A stretch of 64,000 nt of DNA from Fulvitalea axinellae (lineage in GTDB: Bacteria > Bacteroidota > Bacteroidia > Cytophagales > Cyclobacteriaceae): NCBI RefSeq assembly GCF_036492835.1, contig NZ_AP025320.1:1-64000 (forward strand), in the 5' to 3' direction. Of this stretch, positions 55,286 through 63,633 are shown piece by piece. The notes beneath the pieces were generated by a model. It had not been told where the DNA came from, ran no database searches, and worked only from the letters and a program-made list of their open reading frames with translations. Within the stretch, counting starts at the first letter, position 1; each line of letters starts with the position of its first letter. Both the position numbers and the translations under genes were made by a program.

Positions 55286-57628
55286 GTGTTCTCAAGACGG
55301 AAAACGGACAGCAAACCTCCAAGGGCAGACCACCAACCAAGCCCTATGGGCGCGGCCAAAGAGCCTCCCGCTCCGTTCACTCCTTCGCTATCAAAACACG
55401 ATTTTTTACTGAAGGTCCGGGAGATTGATTATGAAAGCGAAGAAAAAAAAGCGATAGCCTATCCGCAAGACATTCTTGATATAGCCTCGGCCCTAGAACA
55501 CTACCACGGGTTAGTGGCCAGCAGTGGTCCGTTACTCAAAGACAAAGACGCACAGGACAGCGAAGTGTTCCGGTCGATACGGGAGCGTTGGAATGCCTTG
55601 GAAATGATAGACCAAGCCATATTCCGCTGGAACGCAAACCACCTGATACCGGCCCGGCGCTTGTCTTTTTTCCGCCACCTTTCTGTAATGGAAGATTTGC
55701 TCAGAGAAGTCAACGAAACAAGGGTGGGAATAGTGAAGCTAATGGAACGCCTCAAGATTCCTCCGTACCCCAATGCGATACGTACTGATTATAACGCAAG
55801 GAGATTTAACGAACTTTGGAAGGCTCAGCTAGACGGCCGATTTCTAAAATGTGATTGGAGCGGCCCTATTGGAGAGCGAAGAAGGTTTGACCTCAACGCA
55901 CACGTCCTTAGATTGATCTTATCGGATACCACAAACAGTCTGGTTTCAGAAGTGGCTGGCCAACTGGATATCAACGAAAAACCCGCAATCTATCTGTACG
56001 ACGATCCCAACGGCCTTCCTTTTGTCCAGCTTCCGGCATTACTAATTCGGACAGAAGGCGTAAAACGAACCAGAATTACGAAAAGCCCTCTTGTTCCCGG
56101 CTTGTTGGAAGGCCGAATGTACGTGCCCTCCGGCTGTGAGCAGGGTACGGCGGGACACAGAGGCGACAAGCTCCTGAGTTTTTATCCGCCCATATTGCAT
56201 CTAGCCAATGTTTTGGAAGGTTCGAAAGCAACGAATATCGGACGGAAAGGATATCGGCCCGAAATAGAAAACCAGTTGCGCACCGAGCTGAAGCTTCCCC
56301 CAATGGCCTCATGGGAATACCATGTCCGAACACCCGACGAATATGCCTTAGTCGACGAATTTGACGGATTGGTTGTCGATAGTCTGGAAGAACTATCCTT
56401 GCAACAAGGTAAACGAAAACCTGAAAACGCCACTGTGGCTCCCCCCCAACCTACCCCAAACAGAATGGGAAGAGGTAGATTCGACCGCAACTGGCGCAGT
56501 GAACTGATATCAAGAGTAAAACCACGCCTCACTCCAGAGACTTCAGAACCGAAACCCATTAACGAGAAGTTATCCGGATTGCTGGAAAAGGTAAGGGATT
56601 ACAAAGCGATAGGAGACGGCACGCAAGCCAGCGTTTTCAGGCTCTCGATGAGCCGTTGGGGTGATAAAAACGGACTTATACTGAAAGTATTAAGAGAAGG
56701 ATCTTTCTCCTCGGTTGCGGAAAAGGAAGACTTCGCAGCCAAATTCCTTTTGGAAATGAAAAGCCCCCGAGTCTTATCCCAAGCCTCTCACTTGATCAGC
56801 CGGGCCAGTCCAGAATTCCAACAATTGCTCTCCTTTGCTGATTCGCACCGTGACAAAGCTTTATCGCTCAGCCTACGGACTTTCTTGGCTTCCGGTATGG
56901 AGCACGTTATCATCTTCCGCGAAGCCGTTGGAATGCCGTTGGCTTTGGTCCAAGGAGAGCTTGCCAGCGAACTTGATTTAGGAAAAAGCGGGAAATTTTT
57001 CCGCGCATTGGGTGAGTTGGCATTCTATGATGTCATATTAGGCAACAGCGACCGGGTGCTGAGGGGCATCCATCCTTCGAATGTCTTTATTGACCATGAC
57101 AGACCATTCCACTTGGCCATCAGCGCAGTGGACCATACTTTGGATTTTTCATGGATGTACGCCTATGTCAGGGACCTCAACAAAAGGTCTAAAGACGGCG
57201 ACAACGTACTCAGCAGTTTCGACCTTCGGCTTCTGATTTTATCACCTTGGCAAGATTTCAAAAAAGTGGAAAAGGTAGTGGCCGATACCAAAACCGATTG
57301 CTCAAAACTTTTGGAAGACATGATATTGAAATGGCGCCCGCAGTCCGGGTTCCTTCCCGTCGCCTCCTTATTTGCCAAATTCCAAAATGCCGAGGGCGCC
57401 CAGTATCCCATAAAAGTTTACGCCCAACAACTTCATTGGTTTGAAGACGGGTTTACAAGAGGGGCCGTAAACCTTTATGAGAAACGCGAGCTTATAGAGA
57501 ATTTAAAGAAACAGAACTATCCAAGGTTTCAGATCGATGCCACGGTATTCTTTCACCAATGCGATAAAGTTATCGAATTAGTGGAACAACGGTACGCCGA
57601 GCTAAAAGCTACACTCCCTTCTTGGTGA
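55286..57628 (+). CDS. MFSRR protein with kinase-like C-terminal domain; possible effector
   Basis: 780 aa from a GTG start that gives MFSRRKTDSK, echoing the previous gene. Residues 1-33 are basic and proline-rich. A helical module begins at SLSKHDF (34-40) and runs to about 155; it aligns with residues 631-750 of the previous protein. Residues 160-370 hold a domain whose motif PPILH305LANVLEGSKA sits where NleD/M91 peptidases have PP...LAHELIHA, so the zinc ligands are missing. From about 430 a protein-kinase-like fold follows: glycine loop G443DGTQASVF, K467 in LILKVLR, D589 in GNSDR, N599 in HPSNVF and D616 in SAVDHT, resembling the actin-fragmin kinase/phosphoinositide-kinase-like style. 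These catalytic residues look intact. No export signal is visible. Family assignments are by eye and need profile searches. Confidence 0.5.
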   Translation: MFSRRKTDSKPPRADHQPSPMGAAKEPPAPFTPSLSKHDFLLKVREIDYESEEKKAIAYPQDILDIASALEHYHGLVASSGPLLKDKDAQDSEVFRSIRERWNALEMIDQAIFRWNANHLIPARRLSFFRHLSVMEDLLREVNETRVGIVKLMERLKIPPYPNAIRTDYNARRFNELWKAQLDGRFLKCDWSGPIGERRRFDLNAHVLRLILSDTTNSLVSEVAGQLDINEKPAIYLYDDPNGLPFVQLPALLIRTEGVKRTRITKSPLVPGLLEGRMYVPSGCEQGTAGHRGDKLLSFYPPILHLANVLEGSKATNIGRKGYRPEIENQLRTELKLPPMASWEYHVRTPDEYALVDEFDGLVVDSLEELSLQQGKRKPENATVAPPQPTPNRMGRGRFDRNWRSELISRVKPRLTPETSEPKPINEKLSGLLEKVRDYKAIGDGTQASVFRLSMSRWGDKNGLILKVLREGSFSSVAEKEDFAAKFLLEMKSPRVLSQASHLISRASPEFQQLLSFADSHRDKALSLSLRTFLASGMEHVIIFREAVGMPLALVQGELASELDLGKSGKFFRALGELAFYDVILGNSDRVLRGIHPSNVFIDHDRPFHLAISAVDHTLDFSWMYAYVRDLNKRSKDGDNVLSSFDLRLLILSPWQDFKKVEKVVADTKTDCSKLLEDMILKWRPQSGFLPVASLFAKFQNAEGAQYPIKVYAQQLHWFEDGFTRGAVNLYEKRELIENLKKQNYPRFQIDATVFFHQCDKVIELVEQRYAELKATLPSW

Positions 57629-57712
57629 AACCGGCATTGAACGTTTATTCAGGCCCAGATTCTTTTTATTATCGAACCGAGCCTGGAAGTACAATTTTAA
57701 CCCACGTTCACA

Positions 57713-58147
57713 TCAAATAGGTTTTCGCGTACTAATCGCAATTCTGTTCCATGCGTTAATTGTAGCGATCGCCATTACTATATGCGAAAAGTATTTAGAA
57801 CCAAATACTTCTATAGCACCCTGATAAGTCTTGTCAATTAAACCTTTTGAGTGAATCATAGTGATTTCCTCGGTCATTTGTAAGATTATTTTTTCTTCCT
57901 CAGAAAACAGGGCTATATCACGCCATGAACTCAATAAAAACAAACGCCTTTGCTCTTCTCCATTTTCCAAAGCCTGTTTGGCATGCATATCTATACAAAA
58001 AGTGCAACCATTTATCTGCGATGCCCGCAGTTTTATCAATTCCTTATGCGTCTCGCTAAGGCCGCTTTCTTTAAGGTAATTCTCCAAAGCGAACATTCCT
58101 TCATAGGCCTTAGGCTCCACATTCTCAATCTGGATTCTCGTTTCCAT
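57713..58147 (-). CDS. AhpD-like / carboxymuconolactone-decarboxylase family protein
   Basis: 144 aa, all-helical. The AhpD-type redox motif C48-T-F-C51-I-D-M-H55 lies in INGCTFCIDMHAKQAL, as expected for peroxidase-related members that use the cysteine pair and histidine. It probably takes part in peroxide or organic hydroperoxide handling; no ahpC is adjacent. It lies 69 bp downstream of the Crp/Fnr pseudogene on the same strand, a pairing often seen in Bacteroidota, where the regulator would control it. Confidence 0.88.
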   Translation of the reverse strand: METRIQIENVEPKAYEGMFALENYLKESGLSETHKELIKLRASQINGCTFCIDMHAKQALENGEEQRRLFLLSSWRDIALFSEEEKIILQMTEEITMIHSKGLIDKTYQGAIEVFGSKYFSHIVMAIATINAWNRIAISTRKPI

Positions 58148-58216
58148 ATTTCTTCTTTTACAGTTTGAATATGGAACAAAAGTAACCTCACCGAATTCGA
58201 AAAAACTTAAACTGGT

Positions 58217-58792
58217 TTAAGAACGGTTACGCCTCCGGATTTCACTCACATATTCGGGAGTCAGTCCTAAAAATGACGCGATCAGATACTGTGGGACCCG
58301 ATTGGCGAACTCGGGGAAATGCTTGGTAAAATGAAAGTAGATCTCCTCTTTCGAAAACTCCATCAGGTACTTTGTCTTTCGTTGGGTGGCGCCAAGCGCA
58401 ATTTGATAGACGATTCTAAAATACCTTTCGAGTTTCGGCAACTCAGACAACAAACGCTTTTGGTTCTCCAATGTAATTGAGGCGATCTTGGCTTTCTCCA
58501 CTGTTTCGATTCCAAAATCAGAAATAGCCTTATTCTGTTAAGCCAACAGGTCAGTCATCCAGCAATTTTCTATTGCGAAATGCGTAGTGCGTCGGTCTCC
58601 TTTTTCTGTCAAAAAATACATTTGTAGGCATCCTTCCAACACAAAGTGATTCTTTGTGCAACGATCACCCACACTCATTATGACTTCCTTTTTTCTAAAT
58701 CACAGAAGGTAAAAATAGGTCTTTATCCGCTTATACTCTTCCTCACTAACGGAAACAAACCTGTTCAAATGTCCAAATAGACCAACTGATAT
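58217..58792 (-). pseudogene. Crp/Fnr-family regulator gene with two in-frame stop codons
   Basis: Reading the minus strand in one frame recovers a whole Crp/Fnr protein: HLNRFVSVSEEEYKRIKTYF, stop (TGA at 58702-58700), FRKKEVIMSVGDRCTKNHFV, LEGCLQMYFLTEKG, TTHFAIENCWMTDLLA, stop (TAA at 58540-58538), QNKAISDFGIETVEK, and the C-terminal effector/HTH part with LPKLERYFRIVYQIA, HFPEFANRVPQYLIASFLG and LTPEYVSEIRRRN. Both stops are in the same frame with no insertions or deletions between the pieces, so they are single-base nonsense changes or sequencing errors. The 94-codon piece after the second stop can be read from a GTG but would lack the ligand-binding domain. No ATG starts the first piece either; it is open from 58813 downward. 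Confidence 0.85.
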
Positions 58793-58824
58793 TTTCTTAC
58801 AATTATCTTTATTCTACATAAATG

Positions 58825-61392
58825 TCAAGCTTCGGGAAGCTCATTTTCTACACCTAGTATTTCACTGAATTCCAACGGATATTTCTCCCCATATAGTTCC
58901 ATATATTCTCTTACAAAACGTCGATATACACTACGTGCGGCGCTGTGATTGCCAAAGCAACGCAACGCGCTGATTTTAAACCTTAATGCTCTGTCATCCA
59001 AACTATCCAAACCCAATATAATATCGCTTATTTTCAAAACTTCCGGAATGGAATTAGGGGCCTCGACAATCAATCTGTTGGCATAAACAGACAAAACATT
59101 TGAAATCTTTCCGATTAGAAAGGACCTTTGGCTCTCGGCCCAAGCGTAACCGAACTGCTCCAGAATATCAGTTCCATAAACCAAATCCAAAAGTTCAGTC
59201 ATTCCCTTCGTCCCTTGCTCGCAGCGTTTTAGCTTAGCCAACAATTCCCGATAATCGCAATACGATTCCGGCTGAATACTAAGACGCCATCGGTTTTGAA
59301 CTATTTCCACATCTACACCGTCTACTTCTTCCAAAGCAGTTCGCAGTCGCCTAAGCGCCATTGAGCGTGTTCCTTTCGCTTTAGCCTGATCCGAATCCGG
59401 CCAAAGGGCATCCGTTATTTTCTGGGGAGCCAACCCTTTTCCGCCCCCTTCCGACTCGCAAAGCAAAAGCAGAAACAACTCACGGATTTTGGGTGTCAGC
59501 TTTCCGGAGATATCCTCACCATCCCGGTTCAGCAAAGACATTTCCCCTAAAACTTTTACAGAATTCCGAAGATCGACAACTGGAAGAGGAACCGACACTT
59601 TGTTTTTCGCTTTCCGCAATCTTCTATGGTCGTACATCAATTTGAAGATCCAGATAACGCTAACAACCGTTACCGACAAACCCAGCAATGCGATAATGGC
59701 CAAGGCCAAAATATCTTGGAACGAAAGGTCTTTGTTATACGCAATTTCAGGCGGATATCCCGGGGGCCAGGCTAATGTATAGCTTTCCAAAACACGGTCT
59801 TGCCCGTCCTGATAAACCAGAAACGCCGACAGGCTTTTATTCTCGATATTATAGTATAAGCCCGTCCGCTCAACAGATCGCACTGGACAAGGCAATGCGC
59901 CACTGACTGTCCGTACATAACTGCTGTCGATTCCTACTTCGTACAACTCCAGAGAACCGTTTCCATTTTCCGAAGTTCCCAAACAGTAAAATCGCCGGCC
60001 CTCCTTATCAGCGTACAGGTTTCCCACAGGCAAAAATTCCGGTCTATCCGGTGAATTGGTCAAATCCCATAATTTCCGAACTCCTTTTTGAGCCAAGTCC
60101 ACTTTATAAAGGTCGAAATACCGGGTGGAACCCAACTCCTTCGGACCTTGTTGATTTCCGATGCCGGAAAACAGCAAATAACTTCTGTCGGTCAGTCGGC
60201 CGGAAAGCGCCTGGTGCCGGGGTGTCACCACATCGCCTTCAAAATTTTCCTTATTCCAACTGTGGCCAAACGAGTACAACGAATTTCTGTACTGATATTC
60301 GGAATATCCGTTCATCAAATACAATTGCCCGGTCACATTGTCTACCATCAGGTTTTGGCCCGTAAAATCGGGCCTTGATTTCGCTCTTGTCGGTCGGCTC
60401 CATTGTCTATCTTTCAGTTCGGAAACCCCACCCATTCTTCGATCAAAAACTTTTACAGATCCCGTTTCGTCAGAGAAAAATAGTCTTCGCTCCGCAACGA
60501 TATTGAGGTCATTTTTCGAAATCAGAGACTTAAAAGTTCCGCTTTCCAGTTCCAACATCCGGATATTCCCCTTTTCCGAAACAAATACCCTCCCGCTCTC
60601 ATCATCAAACGCCACGGAAGCTTGCGCTGGCAAACGGAAACGCTCTCCAACACGCCAAACCGAATGCGTTGGCGCCAGCCAATCGGCGTTCATGGTCTTC
60701 GCTCGCTTTCCGGCTACAGTATCCAGTGCCAAATCACCCTCCATTTCGCTCAAAGGCCAATAATAGGACGGCTCTCCATCCCGAAAAACGCTAACATTCC
60801 GCACAGCCATCCTCGACGATTCTCCCATAAGCCTCGGTTCGCGTACGCTGGATCCGAAAACCATAAAGACACCTCCGCCTCCTCGAAACGAGGTTTTCAT
60901 CCTTACGCTTTCCCCGCCCGATACACTCAAATTCAATTCGCCAGAATTTCCGTCAAGCGACAGTTCCAGCGTTGTCCAAGCCGAAGTGTTCTTATTGACC
61001 GGAACGGAGAGCTCCGTAGATTTTCTGTTTAGGACCAAACGCAAATACGCCAAAGAATCTGACGAATATCCGGGATAGTAAACGGCATCAAGACTTTGGC
61101 CGTCCGAGGACAGAAGACGCAGAACATACCCCATATCACTGTCCGGCATAAACGAAAGGTCTGCGCTGAGTTGAAGGGTATTCTGAAAAAATACGGGAAC
61201 ATCAAAAGTCAAATCCAATCCGGAATATTCGGAAATACCACGACCAGCCCCTTTAAGCCTCAACCCTCCGACAGCTCCGTCATCAGCTTTAGTTTCTAGA
61301 GAGAAAAAACACAATAACAGGGCAACAAAGAGTAAAGCGGACACATGGGAAATTGTCCTTCCAAAAAAACGTTTTGCCTGTTTACTATCCAT
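58825..61392 (-). CDS. Membrane-spanning SARP-like transcription regulator
   Basis: 855 aa from the ATG at 61392; a TTG two codons earlier is unlikely. An N-terminal signal or anchor (HVSALLFVALLLCFFSLET) is followed by a periplasmic LamG/concanavalin-like beta region (about 40-230), then a Kelch or YncE-like propeller part (240-540). One membrane helix spans about residues 561-583 (DILALAIIALLGLSVTVVSV). Next comes a basic stretch and a cytoplasmic winged helix of OmpR/SARP type (LTPKIRELFLLLL, SMALRRLRTALEE, IVQNRWRLSI) and a helical BTAD-like tail (about 695-850). So a periplasmic sensor is fused to a DNA-binding output without a kinase. It diverges from the symporter/GH130 unit across a 331-bp gap and probably controls it. 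Confidence 0.75.
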   Translation of the reverse strand: MDSKQAKRFFGRTISHVSALLFVALLLCFFSLETKADDGAVGGLRLKGAGRGISEYSGLDLTFDVPVFFQNTLQLSADLSFMPDSDMGYVLRLLSSDGQSLDAVYYPGYSSDSLAYLRLVLNRKSTELSVPVNKNTSAWTTLELSLDGNSGELNLSVSGGESVRMKTSFRGGGGVFMVFGSSVREPRLMGESSRMAVRNVSVFRDGEPSYYWPLSEMEGDLALDTVAGKRAKTMNADWLAPTHSVWRVGERFRLPAQASVAFDDESGRVFVSEKGNIRMLELESGTFKSLISKNDLNIVAERRLFFSDETGSVKVFDRRMGGVSELKDRQWSRPTRAKSRPDFTGQNLMVDNVTGQLYLMNGYSEYQYRNSLYSFGHSWNKENFEGDVVTPRHQALSGRLTDRSYLLFSGIGNQQGPKELGSTRYFDLYKVDLAQKGVRKLWDLTNSPDRPEFLPVGNLYADKEGRRFYCLGTSENGNGSLELYEVGIDSSYVRTVSGALPCPVRSVERTGLYYNIENKSLSAFLVYQDGQDRVLESYTLAWPPGYPPEIAYNKDLSFQDILALAIIALLGLSVTVVSVIWIFKLMYDHRRLRKAKNKVSVPLPVVDLRNSVKVLGEMSLLNRDGEDISGKLTPKIRELFLLLLCESEGGGKGLAPQKITDALWPDSDQAKAKGTRSMALRRLRTALEEVDGVDVEIVQNRWRLSIQPESYCDYRELLAKLKRCEQGTKGMTELLDLVYGTDILEQFGYAWAESQRSFLIGKISNVLSVYANRLIVEAPNSIPEVLKISDIILGLDSLDDRALRFKISALRCFGNHSAARSVYRRFVREYMELYGEKYPLEFSEILGVENELPEA

Positions 61393-61723
61393 CTCCAAAA
61401 ATCCAGGTATACAGTTCTTCCTAAATAGCCAACCTTTTGCGTCGTGTTGTACGGTATTTAGAGGCCATTACTGGCGTAAATTCAGATTTTTTTGATGAAA
61501 TCGCAAAATGTAACCCAATTGTTAACGAATTATCGACTTTGAAAATGAGGATCGATATTAAAATTGGAAACCTGAAAGCCGGAATACTTTCGATTATCAA
61601 AAGGAAATCGGCAAAGGAAAAACTCAGATCCAACAGGAGACGAAACATCAAAACGCCTCTCCTTTCAGTGGACAAAGGTCTACTTGAAAAGGGGCGAAGG
61701 TTCAAACACTTTTACTTTTTTAT
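61393..61723. other. Divergent promoter region regulator / symporter
   Basis: 331 bp between the membrane regulator gene and the symporter gene. Both strands have open frames here (for example 61437-61733 plus), but with no start support or protein-like composition. It should carry both promoters; no clear consensus or palindrome stands out. Confidence 0.45.
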
Positions 61724-63607
61724 ATGGAGTTAGAATGGATTGACATCGCCATTGTAGTCGGTTACATCGTGGCGATAGTGCTGATCGGGTATACTTTGTC
61801 GAAGAAGGCTTTCAAGAACCTCGACACATACTTCTTAGGAGGCAAAACGATTCCCTGGTATATTCTGGGGGTTTCGAACGCTTCCGGAATGTTTGACATT
61901 ACGGGCACCATGTGGACGGTGTCGATATGCTTTATTTATGGACTAAAAAGCGCCTGGATCCCTTGGCTTTGGCCCGTATGGAACCAGATATTCTTAATGA
62001 TATTCCTTGCCGTATGGCTCCGGCGATCCAACGTGATGACCGGCGCCGAATGGCTCAAGACCCGCTTCGGCAACGGCCGAGGCGCTACGCTTTCACATAT
62101 TATAGTGGTTGTTTTCGCTCTGGTTAGCGTTATCGGGTTTATCGCCTACGGTTTTGAGGGCATCGGCAAATTCGCCGTCACCTTTCTGCCTTGGGATTTG
62201 AGTACTGATGTGCTCGGCTTCGAAATCAGCTCGGCGAAAATGTACGCCATCATTATTATGGCCGCCACGGCGCTTTATGTTGTCAAAGGCGGACTCTACA
62301 GCGTGGTAATGACGGAGTTGCTACAGTTTATCATTATGGTTGTGGCTTGTTGCCTTGTGGGTGGTATCGCTATCTATACCGTTTCACCGGACCAAATAAA
62401 CGCCGTGATTCCTAACGGATGGAAGGAACTTTTCTTCGGATGGGAACTCGACTTGGATTGGAGTAACCTGATTCCGGCCGTAAACGACAAAATAAATACC
62501 GACGGCTATACGATGTTCGGCGCTCTGATGATGATGATGTTATTCAAAGGCGTATTGGTAAGTATCGCCGGGCCCGTACCCAGTTATGACATGCAACGTA
62601 TCCTGGCTACGCGCACGCCCAAAGAAGCGGCTAAAATGAGCGGTTTCGTATCGTTGGCGCTGTTCTTTCCGCGTTATCTGATGATCGCCGGACTAACCGT
62701 CCTCGCGCTCGTCTTCCTGTCGCCCGAGCTCCGCGCCATGGGTGGCGACATCGACTTCGAACAGATTCTGCCTTACGCATTGCAGAATTTTATACCGGTA
62801 GGATTCAAAGGACTCCTGCTCGCCGGGCTGATATCGGCCTTTATGTCCACCTTCGCGGCAAACGTAAACGCCGGGCCGGCTTATATTGTGAACGACATTT
62901 ACAAACGCTTTTTCAACGACAAAGCTCCTGATAAGCAATACATCCGCATGAGTTACTGGGCCTCGTTTCTGGTAGTCGTGGTCGGTATTTTCTTCGGATT
63001 CTTCGTCGATTCCATCGACTCGATTATGAAGTGGCTTGTAGGCGCCCTCTTCGGAGGATATACCGCGGCCAACCTGCTCAAATGGCTTTGGTGGAGATTC
63101 AACGGATTCGGTTATTTCTGGGGAATGCTTGTCGGTCTGATCGCCTCTTTGGTGATGCCACTGGCCTTTCCAGATTTGTCGCCGATCTACGCCTTCCCGT
63201 TCATCTTCCTGGCCGCGCTTACGGCTTCGGTTGCCGGAAGTTTGCTCACCGAGCCCGACGACGAGGAAGTGCTGATGGATTTTTACCTGAAAGTAAGGCC
63301 TTGGGGCTTCTGGGGACCAGTTCGTGAAAAACTGAAAGTAAGAAGACCAAACGTAAAAGCGAACACAGACTTCGGACGTGATATGTTCAACTGCTTTGTA
63401 GGCACCGCTTGGCAGATGACGCTGGTAGTCATGCCTATATTCTTGGTAATCCGCGAATACACGCCTATGCTTATCGCCCTGGCCGTGTTCCTAGTGTGTA
63501 CATACCTGCTGAAAGTGCTTTGGTACGACAAACTGCAGGATTGGCCCGATGATGTAGCCGAAGAACAGAAAGAGAAGATTGGGGAGGCAGCGACGCAAAA
63601 CGCTTAG
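61724..63607 (+). CDS. SSS-family sodium:solute symporter
   Basis: 627 aa with about 14 membrane helices of the sodium:solute symporter family. Typical points are the N-terminal GYTLSKKAFKNLDTYFLGGK, the first-helix unwound region VSNASGMFDITGTMWT, and the Na2-site-like segment GLISAFMSTFAANVNAGPAY in helix 8. It imports a sugar or glycan fragment with Na+. The gene is followed 26 bp later by a GH130 gene. The same pair occurs in the Bacteroides N-glycan cluster around BT1033 as I recall, where the transporter would take up Man-beta1,4-GlcNAc. Substrate inferred from context only. Confidence 0.9.
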   Translation: MELEWIDIAIVVGYIVAIVLIGYTLSKKAFKNLDTYFLGGKTIPWYILGVSNASGMFDITGTMWTVSICFIYGLKSAWIPWLWPVWNQIFLMIFLAVWLRRSNVMTGAEWLKTRFGNGRGATLSHIIVVVFALVSVIGFIAYGFEGIGKFAVTFLPWDLSTDVLGFEISSAKMYAIIIMAATALYVVKGGLYSVVMTELLQFIIMVVACCLVGGIAIYTVSPDQINAVIPNGWKELFFGWELDLDWSNLIPAVNDKINTDGYTMFGALMMMMLFKGVLVSIAGPVPSYDMQRILATRTPKEAAKMSGFVSLALFFPRYLMIAGLTVLALVFLSPELRAMGGDIDFEQILPYALQNFIPVGFKGLLLAGLISAFMSTFAANVNAGPAYIVNDIYKRFFNDKAPDKQYIRMSYWASFLVVVVGIFFGFFVDSIDSIMKWLVGALFGGYTAANLLKWLWWRFNGFGYFWGMLVGLIASLVMPLAFPDLSPIYAFPFIFLAALTASVAGSLLTEPDDEEVLMDFYLKVRPWGFWGPVREKLKVRRPNVKANTDFGRDMFNCFVGTAWQMTLVVMPIFLVIREYTPMLIALAVFLVCTYLLKVLWYDKLQDWPDDVAEEQKEKIGEAATQNA

Positions 63608-63633
63608 TCGCTGATTTAAAAAAGTAAAGAACG

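Noticed and set aside
58217-58501. A stand-alone 94-aa HTH regulator
   Set aside because: The missing ligand-binding half is present upstream in the same frame, interrupted by two stops, so it is the end of a broken Crp/Fnr gene.
61437-61733. 98-codon plus-strand open frame in the regulator/symporter gap
   Set aside because: No credible start and it overlaps the symporter start in another frame; more likely promoter DNA.
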